Origin: Desulfamplus magnetovallimortis
Lineage (GTDB): Bacteria; Desulfobacterota; Desulfobacteria; Desulfobacterales; Desulfobacteraceae
Length of the DNA: 64,000 nt
Direction of reading: 5' to 3'
Assembly (NCBI RefSeq): GCF_900170035.1
Contig: NZ_LT828541.1
Coordinates: 98,987-162,986 of the forward strand
Shown here: positions 9,218 through 17,727 of the stretch, piece after piece
How the letters are laid out: every line of letters starts with the position of its first letter
Numbering within the stretch: the first letter of the stretch is position 1
Notes under the pieces: generated by a model
What the model saw: the letters and a program-made list of their open reading frames with translations, nothing else
Told to the model about the DNA's origin: nothing
Databases searched by the model: none
Program-made: the position numbers and the translations under genes

Positions 9218-9826
9218 ATGACTTCAGACAAAAAATTCATTGTAGCCATCACCGGTGCATCAGGCACCATTTACGCCATTCGGCTTTTAAAAAACCTTCT
9301 TGAAGGTCCCAATCACGTCATTCTAATCATATCCGACGGCGGTATAAGGGTACTTGAGCATGAAACCATTTTCACATGCGACAGCAGCATGCAGGATTTT
9401 CTGGCTCTTGAAGGGACACGTTTCCATTCCAGGTCATCACTTGAAATTTTCAGCCAACATAACTTTTCTGCCGGCCCTGCAAGTGGTTCATTTATCCATA
9501 ACGGCATGGTGATTGCCCCCTGCTCCATGAAAACCCTTTCTGCTGTGGCTTCCGGATTTGCAGACAATCTTCTCACACGCTCCGCCGATGTATGCCTGAA
9601 AGAGAAACGTCCTCTCATCCTTCTTCCAAGGGAGACTCCGCTGAATCTTATTCATCTTGAAAACATGACAAAAGCGTGCCGTGCAGGTGCCACAATAATG
9701 CCTCCCTGCCCATCTTTCTATTCATTTCCACAAACAGTTGAAGCCCTTGCCGACAGTGTGGTTGCAAGGATTCTGGATCATCTTGGAGTACAGAACAATC
9801 TTGTCAAAAGATGGTCAAATTTGTAA
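9218..9826 (+). CDS. ubiX: UbiX-like flavin prenyltransferase (MqnM-type)
   Basis: A flavoprotein of 202 aa beginning with FIVAITGASGTIYAIRLL, the FMN-binding start of the UbiX/Pad1 family. Later it carries VIAPCSMKTLSAVASG and PLILLPRETPL, also characteristic. The enzyme joins dimethylallyl phosphate to FMN to make prenyl-FMN, the cofactor of UbiD-type decarboxylases. It lies directly after the UbiA-type gene, so it probably serves the MqnL-like decarboxylase of futalosine menaquinone synthesis. No UbiD/MqnL gene is in the window. Confidence 0.92.
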   Translation: MTSDKKFIVAITGASGTIYAIRLLKNLLEGPNHVILIISDGGIRVLEHETIFTCDSSMQDFLALEGTRFHSRSSLEIFSQHNFSAGPASGSFIHNGMVIAPCSMKTLSAVASGFADNLLTRSADVCLKEKRPLILLPRETPLNLIHLENMTKACRAGATIMPPCPSFYSFPQTVEALADSVVARILDHLGVQNNLVKRWSNL

Positions 9827-9904
9827 AAATTAATTCCTCAACAAACTGTTTTTTTCAAACATTTTAAACAAGGATTCTGGCGGGTAACTGTCATCTATGA
9901 TATA

Positions 9905-10268
9905 ATGATTGAATTTGAATTTGATGCAAACAAAAGCCAATCAAATTTAAAGAAGGAATTGATTTTTAATAACTTGCCCATTCATATCACCTCCAGCCAC
10001 CTCTTACAGGCTTACGATGGGGAGCTTGGGTAAGTTAATTAAACCCAATTACAAACATGGTATTGACTTTGTGGATGCTCAAAAACTTTGGAACGATATG
10101 AATCTGCTTGAAATACCAGCAAAAACAGTAGATGAACCTCGTTTTTTAGTTATTGGAATTATTGAAGAAAAATATTGGTCAGGTGTAATCACATACCGAC
10201 ATAAACGCATTAGAATTATTTCCGTACGCCGTTCAAGAAAAGAAGAGGTTGATTTATATGAAAGCTAA
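9905..10268 (+). pseudogene. brnT: BrnT-family toxin gene split by a 98-bp element
   Basis: The toxin of a BrnT/BrnA type II toxin-antitoxin module, a RelE-fold ribonuclease. The 5' part encodes MIEFEFDANKSQSNLKK and then runs into a repeat. The 3' part resumes with HGIDFVDAQKLWND and ends with the typical IRIISVRRSRKEEVDLYES. Deleting 9955-10052 plus the two duplicated A bases rejoins Asn-Leu-Lys-Lys-His-Gly in frame, the junction expected for the family. As it stands the insertion shifts the frame. An ATG at 10017 inside the element could restart translation of an 83-aa product that lacks the first beta strand. I expect the toxin to be inactive or altered. Confidence 0.82.
9955..10052 (+). 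mobile_element. 98-bp palindromic element inserted in brnT
   Basis: The ends GGAATTGATTTTTAATAACTT and AAGTTAATTAAACCCAATTAC are imperfect inverted repeats. The length is exactly 98 bp, as in the copies at 53199-53296 and 62632-62729. It is flanked by AA on both sides. Confidence 0.85.
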
Positions 10269-10512
10269 TGAGTTTGAAAATAAATTTGATGAAGGGGAAT
10301 CAGTACTGGATGCTTTGGACTTATCCAGTGCAAAAAGAAGCCTTCTGACCAGTAAACGTGTGAATGTTAGTTTTCCAGTCTGGATGATCAAGCTAATTGA
10401 TAAAGAAGCCCATCGCGTAGGTGTAAGTCGTCAATCCATTATAAAAATGTGGCTTGCAGAACGCCTTGAAAAAAGTCAAACACAAACTACGGCTTCTTCA
10501 AGTTTAAACTGA
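10258..10512 (+). CDS. brnA: BrnA-like ribbon-helix-helix antitoxin
   Basis: A protein of 84 aa whose middle reads VNVSFPVWMIKLIDKEAHRV and then VSRQSIIKMWLAERLE, the ribbon-helix-helix pattern of BrnA/CopG-type antitoxins that bind DNA and autorepress their operon. The ATG at 10258 lies nine bases after GAGG and overlaps the last codons of brnT, as usual for such pairs. A TTG at 10249 would add three residues and is less likely. With the toxin gene broken, the antitoxin may persist as an orphan regulator. Confidence 0.82.
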   Translation: MKANEFENKFDEGESVLDALDLSSAKRSLLTSKRVNVSFPVWMIKLIDKEAHRVGVSRQSIIKMWLAERLEKSQTQTTASSSLN

Positions 10513-10744
10513 CGGGATATTTTTCAGAAATTTCAAAGGTTCGATGTGTTTTATATCCGACAATTAAACCTTGAAAGAACACTACACTCAATCTTCTGTA
10601 GAGTTGAGTACACCCTCTTTAAATGGATCTCGCCTCTCCAGATCTAAATGTGCTTTTCTCAATCTTAATCGCCTAATTAACCGGCCACCCCAAACCACGA
10701 AAACAAGCTTTTTCACGCTAAAAAAGCAATAAATAACACTAACT

Positions 10745-12199
10745 ATGCACTCAGATAAAAAGACAACCTCCAATATTGCAAAGACAACACAAAACCACTC
10801 AGCTACTTATGTATTTGATATTGTGAACAAACTTGTTTCAAGAGGATTCAAGGCTTACATTGCAGGCGGTGCTGTAAGGGATATGCTGCTTGAAAATCCC
10901 TCAAGGGATTATGACATTGTCACCAATGCACCAATAGACATCATACCTGATATTTTCAAGGGAAAAACCGTCAAAAAAGTAGGAAAAAGTTTTCTTGTAT
11001 CTATAATTGATGGAGTTGAAGTGGCATCATGCAGGTCAGGTGCAGAAAACGTGCAAAGTGAATCTGAAAAAGGGCACTATTACACTGAACAGCAGGATTA
11101 CTCTAACAAAAGTAATTTTATGTCATTTCCGGAGTGTGATTTTATGTCATTTCCGGAGTGTGATCTTGCCCACAGGGATTTCACCATAAACAGCATGGCT
11201 TTTGACCCCCTTGCAGAGAAACTGATTGACCCCTTTGGAGGCAAAAATGATCTGATAAAAAAAATCATCAGGTTTACAGGAGATCCCTGCAAACGCATTG
11301 AAGAAGATCCTCTGAGAATGGTTCGGGCATGCAGGTTTGTATGCTCAATCAAGGGGGGCCTTGCATCATCAACCTTTCGGGCTATCATGAAACACAAAGA
11401 CTTATTAAAGGAACACACCGCATTTGAAAGAGTCAGGGCGGAAATCATGAAAGCCATGTCCCACGAAAAGCCATCTATCTTTTTCAGAACACTTCTTGAT
11501 ACAGGAATGCTTGAAATAATTATGCCATCTCTTCACAGATGCGTTGAACTTGACGGAGGCCCCCACCACGGAGAGACAGTATTTGAACACTGCATGATGA
11601 CAGGAGATTCTCTATCTCCCAGAAAACCACTTCTGAGACTTGCCGGATACCTTCACGATGTGGGCAAATACGATGCAGCAACCATAAAGGATGGCGAACT
11701 GACATTTGCCGGCCATGAAAAGATGGCAGAAGAAGTAACATCTGACCTTAAAAAGCTTCGGTTCAGTTGCCGTGAGATAAGCTATATAGATGCTGTAATA
11801 AAAACACATATGCGTCCCCTTAAAGAAGATACAACAGCAAAAGCTGTGCGAAGACTTCTTGCATTTCTAAATAGACACGGAGTCAAATGGAAAACATTTC
11901 TTCAGATGAGGATTGCTGACAAATCGGCCAATCTTGCCAAGGCACCATATATGCCTGAAGATATAAAACTGAGAGTTTCTAAAATCAGGCAGGAACTTTA
12001 CAGGCAGGATAACATTGCTTTTAGCATTAAAGATCTTGCAATAAACGGCAACGATGTCATGCAAACCTTAAATATCAAACCAGGTAAAGCTGTGGGGGAA
12101 ATCATGGATACTTTGTTGGAAAAAGTTCTTGAAAATCCTGAAATCAATACACCTCAAGACCTCAAAAAAATACTTATGAGTTTCAAGCACAAAGATTAA
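10745..12199 (+). CDS. cca: CCA tRNA nucleotidyltransferase with HD domain
   Basis: Adds CCA to tRNA 3' ends. The class II nucleotidyltransferase head has GGAVRDMLL and RDYDIVTNA near residues 40-60, and LAHRDFTINSMA near residue 140. An HD phosphohydrolase domain follows with HCMMTGD and LAGYLHDVGKYDA (about residues 285-315). The length of 484 aa is normal for the HD-containing type. Oddly, just before the conserved DLAHRDF motif a 24-bp unit is duplicated in tandem (11115-11162), giving FMSFPECD twice. The insertion is in a loop next to the active site and keeps the frame. Confidence 0.92.
   Translation: MHSDKKTTSNIAKTTQNHSATYVFDIVNKLVSRGFKAYIAGGAVRDMLLENPSRDYDIVTNAPIDIIPDIFKGKTVKKVGKSFLVSIIDGVEVASCRSGAENVQSESEKGHYYTEQQDYSNKSNFMSFPECDFMSFPECDLAHRDFTINSMAFDPLAEKLIDPFGGKNDLIKKIIRFTGDPCKRIEEDPLRMVRACRFVCSIKGGLASSTFRAIMKHKDLLKEHTAFERVRAEIMKAMSHEKPSIFFRTLLDTGMLEIIMPSLHRCVELDGGPHHGETVFEHCMMTGDSLSPRKPLLRLAGYLHDVGKYDAATIKDGELTFAGHEKMAEEVTSDLKKLRFSCREISYIDAVIKTHMRPLKEDTTAKAVRRLLAFLNRHGVKWKTFLQMRIADKSANLAKAPYMPEDIKLRVSKIRQELYRQDNIAFSIKDLAINGNDVMQTLNIKPGKAVGEIMDTLLEKVLENPEINTPQDLKKILMSFKHKD
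11115..11162 (+). repeat. In-frame 24-bp tandem duplication inside cca
   Basis: ATTTTATGTCATTTCCGGAG and the following TGTG occur twice in direct succession with no mismatch. This adds eight codons immediately upstream of the conserved LAHRDFTIN motif. Confidence 0.95.
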
Positions 12200-12272
12200 T
12201 ACTACAAGGACAATACCGGAGCAAGGGCTTAGGACACCACCAAGAGAAACATGGAGAGGAGGGTAAAACATT

Positions 12273-12758
12273 ATGAATGAAAAAAAATATGTAATAACCA
12301 TGCTTGTGGAAAACGAGCCAGGTGTAACAGCACGAATCACAGGACTTTTTGCAGGCCGTGGCTATAACATTGAGACCATATGTGGAGCTCCCACAGCAGA
12401 TCCTGAACTCTCCAGAATAACCATTACAACTGTGGCAGCACCTGCCCAATTTGACCAGTGCATGAAACAGATCCAGAGATTGACCAATGTAATAAAACTT
12501 CGGGACATGACCGGAGAAGAGGCAGTAAAAAGGGAGATGGCTCTTATTTGCGTAAATGCCGAACCGGAACAGAGAAACCTTATCCTTGAAAGAGTGGAGC
12601 CCTATCGCGGCAAAATAATTGACATTGGTTCAAAGACCTTGACCATGGAAGTTACCGGCAAAGAGAACGAAATTGACGAACTTCTGGTACAACTATTACC
12701 ATTCGGAATTGTGAAACTTGCACGTTCAGGAGTACTTGCGTTATACAGGGAAAACTGA
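12273..12758 (+). CDS. ilvN: Acetolactate synthase small (regulatory) subunit
   Basis: A protein of 161 aa with an N-terminal ACT domain (YVITMLVENEPGVTARITGLF, then RGYNIETICG), the regulatory subunit that gives acetohydroxyacid synthase feedback sensitivity to valine. The C-terminal ALS_ss_C domain follows (ALICVNAEPEQR...). GGAGAGGAGGG lies shortly upstream. It is unusual that neither the large subunit ilvB nor ilvC is adjacent: cca precedes it and a repeat follows. The symbol could equally be ilvH. Confidence 0.93.
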   Translation: MNEKKYVITMLVENEPGVTARITGLFAGRGYNIETICGAPTADPELSRITITTVAAPAQFDQCMKQIQRLTNVIKLRDMTGEEAVKREMALICVNAEPEQRNLILERVEPYRGKIIDIGSKTLTMEVTGKENEIDELLVQLLPFGIVKLARSGVLALYREN

Positions 12759-12796
12759 TGGCTCTTAAAAAAAATTCCCGATAATCATTTTAATTT

Positions 12797-12970
12797 CTCA
12801 AAATCGACATCTGATTGCGTTTTCAGAAGTTCTTGCATTTGTATGAATCAAGATAACCAGGATTGATAGGATGTTCAGGATAGATAATCCTGCCTTATCC
12901 TGTTAATTTTGGTAATCCTGATTCAGACACTGTTGACAAGGCTTATAAGATCATAGGTCTCAACTTTGAG
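12797..12970 (+). mobile_element. 174-bp MITE-like element (copy B)
   Basis: CTCAAAATCGACATC at the left, GGTCTCAACTTTGAG at the right, with the GTCTGAATC...ATTCAGAC-type inner palindrome. The length is again exactly 174 bp. Its inner left arm has drifted (GTATGAATCAAGATAACC) and no flanking duplication is visible, so this is an older copy. The rest of the interval 12759-13121 holds nothing I recognise. Confidence 0.8.
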
Positions 12971-13121
12971 AAATAACAAGGCTAAAGAGATCTCTTGGCC
13001 CCACCCTCATGGCTTTTTTAGGTAAAATTTGGCATCATATCTTTTTGATCTATCCTTAACAGGTTCTAAATGTTTTAATATGTGCCTTTACTACAATTGC
13101 AAGAAAGATAACTGAAGCAGC

Positions 13122-13733
13122 TCATTTTTTTGATTTAACATGCATCCATTTGTACTCGACCTTTTCAAGCATTGCTTTAAGCTCTTCTACACTCATCTCT
13201 TTTAATTCATCACTTAAAGGAACCGAAAGTCCAAGGATCTCATGGAAAAGACGAATTTTACCTATAACTTCACCTTTACCAACACCAATTTTTTCACCTT
13301 CAAGTCTTGCTGATTCAATTCCTGAATAATAATCCCTTTTCCACTTCATATGTGCTTCATAGGCATCAAGAAGGGCTTCATCACGGGTGAATGCCTCATA
13401 TTTTTCATGGGCCTTACTTATCTGGGGATTCTCTTTAAGCAAAATTTTCATGGCTTCATCTCCTTCTGTTTTACCCTCATTTTTCAAATAATAGAGCCAT
13501 TGCTCCAACTGCTTTTCCTTATTATAATTTCCAAGCCCTGGAAGTTCAAGGAAATGCAACACAAGATGATCTGTAAGGTAAAGCTCCGGATCCCTGCATT
13601 CCCTGAGCATAAAACCTAAATGATACCTGCCTGTCTCTCTGAAAAGTTCAAAATCAAGTAAAAGACTTTTATGCTCTTCTTTACCAAATAGGTATTTTAT
13701 GAAAATGTCTGATGTTGGTTTTACATATATCAT
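13122..13733 (-). pseudogene. Rpn/PDDEXK_2-type nuclease with its catalytic core deleted
   Basis: The start DIFIKYLFGKEEHKSLLLDF is the N-terminus of Rpn-family recombination-promoting nucleases. The text then jumps directly to FELFRETGRYHLGF and LVLHFLELPGL, which in the family follow the nuclease core. The whole IEMQ-containing PD-(D/E)xK segment is absent, and at 203 aa the protein is roughly one third shorter than family members. The junction sits where two LLDF-like stretches would have aligned, so an in-frame recombination deletion is likely. The C-terminal helical part is intact. It begins two bases after the stop of the ATPase gene with AAAAGG upstream, so it may still be translated. 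Nuclease activity is not expected. Confidence 0.72.
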
Positions 13734-13735
13734 TG

Positions 13736-15541
13736 TTAACCTTTTTCTCTTAAGCCAGAACCATGATTTTTATGATTAAAGGATTTACCGTTATCAAAAA
13801 ACCACGTAATACCCTCTGCCGTTCCAATCCCCTTCTCCCTGCAGAAATTAAGAGAGTTATCGGTAAATCCACCGGTGGATAAAAATGCCGGTAGAATACT
13901 TTTAATTTTATTTTTATTTTGTGCTTCATAAAAAACACACTTTTCCTGAAAATCCTGCAAAGCCTTTATTCCAATTTTTTCCTTTCTCTTTTTCACTTCA
14001 ACCAGCACAACCCTTCCGCAATCCGATTCTGCCAGTACATCTATCTCCATCTCTTTGCCATCCGGCCTGTGAAACTTCACACGCTGCTTTACATTAATGA
14101 TATTCAGTTCCACGTTTTTCTCATCATCTGATAGGCCATCAAAATATACAGAGAGAGGAAATCTCTTGCGGCTTCTGAAGTCCGTTGCAAGCTGGTATTC
14201 GGCAAATTTTCCCACCAGATTGTTAAGTTTTCCCCGGAGCGCCTTTTTATCCTTTTGAAGCTGATCCAGCTCTTCATTGAAATCCTTTTTCAAATCCGGC
14301 TCAAAGTTACTGATCTCTTTTTCAAAGCGATTCCGGAGGATGAGATAAAGGGTGCCGTCCTGAAGCCCCTTGAAATCAATATCTGAAATCCCTTCGGTGA
14401 GAAGATCTGCCTTTACAAGGATACGCAGTTTTTCCTGTATCTCATTGGGGGTAATATCCATTTCCAAGGTCTCTTTCAGCTCCTTTGGTGTCCAGTAGCG
14501 ATCAGCATGTTTACTCATGTGCAGCAGAATGGTCTTTGCATGGATGTCGTTGACTCGCTGGAGGGTCAGCTCAATATATTCGCCCCAGGTCATGGACATC
14601 TCAGACCTTCGATCTGAAATCTCGAAGTTGACGGTATTGACCACTCCCTGACGGGTGGTGAGATCTTTGCCCTCAAATTCGCTCTCCATGACGCAGGATA
14701 TAAAAAAAGGATCAGACTGACAGAGCTGATTGATCTGGGTTGCAGTTTCGTTTGTTATAGGCTCTTCATAATACTCGGCATATTTGAACACAGCCTGCAA
14801 TCCCTCTTCCGGGGTGAGATAGGGATTCATAAAAAAACGTTTCAGGCGACCAGCTTCGAGATATTTATCCAGAATACCCACAAGCCATCCAACATAGGAG
14901 CCGGTAACAAGCATGGGAGCTATCTTGGATTCCGATACTCCGTGGAAACTGCCGGCTATGGTTTCGTCTTTTCCGGTTTCACAGGCTTTATCCCGATAGA
15001 TATATTCGGTGAGATTCTGAAATTCATCAATAATGACAAGAAATCTGTGATCAAGTGCTGCTGCAAATCGTTCCGGTGCTGTATAGGCGAGTTCCCAAAT
15101 TCGACCATAAAAGCGATCTTCTTTTGCTCTCATAATAATATTCACATCATTTACAATGTAAGTGTGTGATTTTGATTTTCCCCAGGTTTTAATTGCTTGT
15201 AAATCCATGGGCATCGTAACAAGAGGCTCTTTCCTTTCCAGAAATGAGATATATTGGGATGCAAATGAACAGTAGTATTGTATGGCAAAGTCAGGGAACC
15301 ATTTTTTCTCCTCACCTATCTCAAAAAAAAGAGGGATCACCTTGCCGTTTTCGCTCCATAACTGATTAAAAAGCCTTTGAATAAAGGCGGTTTTGCCGCT
15401 CTTACGGCGGGCAAGGATCACCCGTGATTTTGAAAGCCGCTTGGGAATACGCTCAATCCATTTATGAAATAGGGCAAACTCCTTTTCACGCCCTGTCAAA
15501 AGTTCGGGCTCACCGATTCGTTCAGGTAACGGGTATCTCAT
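13736..15541 (-). CDS. AAA/archaeal-type ATPase fused to a PD-(D/E)xK nuclease-like domain
   Basis: A protein of 601 aa. The N-terminal half is a P-loop ATPase: ARRKSGKTAFIQR (Walker A, residues 44-56, lacking the usual first glycine) and FLVIIDEFQNL (Walker B, near 170). A winged-helix-like middle part follows. Near the C-terminus MEIDVLAESDCGRVVLVEVKKR has the Asp...Glu-x-Lys spacing of PD-(D/E)xK nucleases. The pair is common as ATPase plus restriction-like nuclease in Desulfobacterales and archaea, where its role is unproven; a mobile-element or defence function is possible. AAGGAG precedes the start. The Rpn remnant follows in the same operon. Confidence 0.8.
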   Translation of the reverse strand: MRYPLPERIGEPELLTGREKEFALFHKWIERIPKRLSKSRVILARRKSGKTAFIQRLFNQLWSENGKVIPLFFEIGEEKKWFPDFAIQYYCSFASQYISFLERKEPLVTMPMDLQAIKTWGKSKSHTYIVNDVNIIMRAKEDRFYGRIWELAYTAPERFAAALDHRFLVIIDEFQNLTEYIYRDKACETGKDETIAGSFHGVSESKIAPMLVTGSYVGWLVGILDKYLEAGRLKRFFMNPYLTPEEGLQAVFKYAEYYEEPITNETATQINQLCQSDPFFISCVMESEFEGKDLTTRQGVVNTVNFEISDRRSEMSMTWGEYIELTLQRVNDIHAKTILLHMSKHADRYWTPKELKETLEMDITPNEIQEKLRILVKADLLTEGISDIDFKGLQDGTLYLILRNRFEKEISNFEPDLKKDFNEELDQLQKDKKALRGKLNNLVGKFAEYQLATDFRSRKRFPLSVYFDGLSDDEKNVELNIINVKQRVKFHRPDGKEMEIDVLAESDCGRVVLVEVKKRKEKIGIKALQDFQEKCVFYEAQNKNKIKSILPAFLSTGGFTDNSLNFCREKGIGTAEGITWFFDNGKSFNHKNHGSGLREKG

Positions 15542-15560
15542 GGGTTGACTCCTTAAAACA

Positions 15561-15868
15561 TAAAAATGGACATCTTATTGCATTTTCAGCAGTGCTTGCA
15601 TTTGTCTGAATCAGGATAACCAGGATGGATAGGATGTTCAGGATAGATAATCTTCTCAAAATCGACATCTTATTGCTTTTTCAGAAGTTATTGAAGTTGT
15701 CTGAACCAGGATAACCAGGATGGATAGGATGCTCAGGATAGATAATCCTGCCTTATCTTGTTAATCTTGGGAATCCTGATTCAGACAGTGTTGACAAGGC
15801 TTACAAGATCATAGGTGTCGACTTTGAGTAATCTTGCCTTATCCTGTTAATACTGTACATCCTGAAAA
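15561..15868 (+). mobile_element. Old 174-type element (copy C outer) interrupted by a younger copy
   Basis: The left half (15561-15654) reads GGACATCTTATTGC and then GTCTGAATCAGGATAACC up to GATAATCTT. The right half (15829-15868) resumes with TAATCTTGCCTTATCCTG. A complete younger copy sits between them. Both outer ends have decayed. Confidence 0.85.
15655..15828 (+). mobile_element. 174-bp MITE-like element (copy C inner) nested in an older copy
   Basis: A full-length copy almost identical to copy A. The host element's TAATCTT is present on both sides (15648-15654 and 15829-15835), a 7-bp direct repeat. Removing the insert and one repeat restores the reading of the older element. Confidence 0.93.
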
Positions 15869-15897
15869 TCCCTGCATCTACAGATGCAGGGCAATGA

Positions 15898-16677
15898 TTA
15901 TTTTTCCTGCCAGACAGGATTTCGTTTTTCAAAAAAAGCTGCAACCCCCTCCTTTGCGTCATCTGTGGAGCAAAGCCTTGCAAATGCTTCATTCATAAAA
16001 TCAAACTGGCTTGTGTAGGGAAGATCTTCAGATGCATAGAATGCACTTTTGGCAATCTGGACAGCAATGGGGCTTTTTACAGCAAGCTCCTTTGCCCACT
16101 TCATGGTTTCATCTTCAAGCTGATCTTTGGGGACAATTTTATTTATAAGCCCCATATCAAGAGCCTCCTGAGCCTTGATAAGCCTGCCATACAGCAAAAG
16201 TTCCAGTGCCTTTTTCCTGCCAACTGAACGCGCCACCGGAATCACAGGCCCGACACAGTTAAGGCCGACATTAATTGCGGTAAGCCCCATTTTTACATTT
16301 TCCGCTGCAATTACAATATCAGCCGAAGCAACAAGCCCCATTCCATTTGCAGCAGCCACCCCCTGCACCTGTGCAATAACAGGCTTTTTCATCCTGGAAA
16401 TTTCCACAAGGGGCTTTTCCATTCGCTCAATCCATCGGCGATACTCAATTGTGGATTTGCCGGCAAGTTCGTTCACATCAATGCCGGCGCAAAATGCCTT
16501 GCCTTCACCCTTTAAAACAATAACCCTGACAGCAGGATCATTTTCAAATGCCATTAATGCACTGTACAATTCATCTGCCATTTCTGTGCTGAATGTATTG
16601 AGATGATCAGGTCGATTTAAACAAATGACGCCAATATTGTCTGACTGGTTATCCACCAGAATGGTTTGATACTGCAT
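15898..16677 (-). CDS. Enoyl-CoA hydratase/isomerase family protein (crotonase)
   Basis: A protein of 259 aa of the crotonase fold, acting on acyl-CoA thioesters. The oxyanion-hole segments GKAFCAGIDVNEL and QGVAAANGMGLVASADIVIA are in the expected places. At the second catalytic glutamate position of true hydratases the sequence reads NVGLNCVGPVIPV, without the Glu, so isomerase or other activity is possible. The open frame reaches 16713, but the extra codons lie in a repeat; the ATG at 16677 after AAAAGGAG is the likely start. The role may be in aromatic or fatty acid degradation, which the neighbours do not clarify. Confidence 0.88.
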   Translation of the reverse strand: MQYQTILVDNQSDNIGVICLNRPDHLNTFSTEMADELYSALMAFENDPAVRVIVLKGEGKAFCAGIDVNELAGKSTIEYRRWIERMEKPLVEISRMKKPVIAQVQGVAAANGMGLVASADIVIAAENVKMGLTAINVGLNCVGPVIPVARSVGRKKALELLLYGRLIKAQEALDMGLINKIVPKDQLEDETMKWAKELAVKSPIAVQIAKSAFYASEDLPYTSQFDFMNEAFARLCSTDDAKEGVAAFFEKRNPVWQEK

Positions 16678-16702
16678 CGTGTAAACTCCTTTTATTTTTG
16701 TT

Positions 16703-16866
16703 ATAACGTACATGGCTGATCACCGCCACAATCGAAGAGATGAAAGTCGTTTTAAAAACAGGCTGTTACCGCGACTTTCATATAAACTTACATGGCGGAT
16801 GCCCACCACAACCAAAGGGAACAAAGTTCTTTAAAAACAGGTAATTACGGAGTTTTCATTTAAAAA
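16703..16866 (-). repeat. Two tandem units of palindromic repeat family 3 (ACGTACATGGC)
   Basis: Each unit of about 82 bp has a short hairpin near TGGC..ATCACCGCCA and a long one, GAAAGTCG...CGACTTTC. The second unit begins CTTACATGGCGG and is more degenerate. Related units are at 40150, 41026 (inverted), 45973 and 46744. Confidence 0.8.
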
Positions 16867-16870
16867 GGGC

Positions 16871-17689
16871 TCAGGATAATCTGATCACTTTGGTTCCGGG
16901 AATTCTGTCATGCCAGCCTCCGGAGCCTGAGAAAAATGAAAAAATCTCAAATGGAATAAACCTGCATAAACTCCTCCCCAAAGCCTTTCCAAAAGAGAGG
17001 TTCTCTCCATCAACAGTTACCGCTTTTGTTTTAGTTATCAATTTGCCAAATGTTCTGCCCCAGAAAAATTCCAGTATAAGATAATAAAAAAAGAAAATTA
17101 AATAAAAGAAACCGGCTTCATTAATCTGAAACATGACTATAAATAAGACACTGATAGCTATACATGCCACAATATCGAGACAGTAGTTCAAAAATCTGTC
17201 CCCCTTTGAAGCCAATGGTGCATTATCCCAGGCATCAGTAGTATGAATCTCCTCAAATGTTACATTTCTATAATTTTTTCCAGAACTATCCCTGGCACTA
17301 TTTCCGGTTTGCAACCGCGAGTTAAGGTTATCATTGTTGTGTGCATTGGAAGATTGGCGATTCTGAGCAACATTGATTTGTTGCTTTTTTTGAAACATAT
17401 CAGCAGAGTTTCCATCCATTTTTGCTGATCTGTCCACACTTCTTGTTTTAACAATATAGGCGCAGTTAATGCACACATCAGAGTCTAACTGTTCAAACCT
17501 GCATACGGGACATACCATCTTATCAGCTTGTGGATTGCCTTTTTGTGGATTAGCAGTTTTTTCCTGCATTGGCTGAGGATTTCCTGCCTGCGGGTCATGT
17601 CTGTTTCTAATTGCGGATTCATCAAGGTCAAGGTCAAAAGTTTCACGACTCTTTTGATTGCCATTGCCATATAGATTATCAGTAACCAT
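16871..17689 (-). CDS. Zinc-ribbon RDD-domain membrane protein
   Basis: A protein of 272 aa. An N-terminal Asn/Gln-rich region contains short repeats of the NPQ type, then a zinc ribbon MVCPVCRFEQLDSDVCINC (residues 59-77). A linker and an RDD domain follow: GDRFLNYCLDIV carries the Arg and Asp residues, with three hydrophobic segments after it, ending in a short basic tail. RDD proteins are inner-membrane proteins of mostly unknown, sometimes transport, function. AAGGAG precedes the start. Confidence 0.82.
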   Translation of the reverse strand: MVTDNLYGNGNQKSRETFDLDLDESAIRNRHDPQAGNPQPMQEKTANPQKGNPQADKMVCPVCRFEQLDSDVCINCAYIVKTRSVDRSAKMDGNSADMFQKKQQINVAQNRQSSNAHNNDNLNSRLQTGNSARDSSGKNYRNVTFEEIHTTDAWDNAPLASKGDRFLNYCLDIVACIAISVLFIVMFQINEAGFFYLIFFFYYLILEFFWGRTFGKLITKTKAVTVDGENLSFGKALGRSLCRFIPFEIFSFFSGSGGWHDRIPGTKVIRLS

Positions 17690-17727
17690 ATAGGTCTCCT
17701 TATTTTGAATGGATTACAGATTATTAA

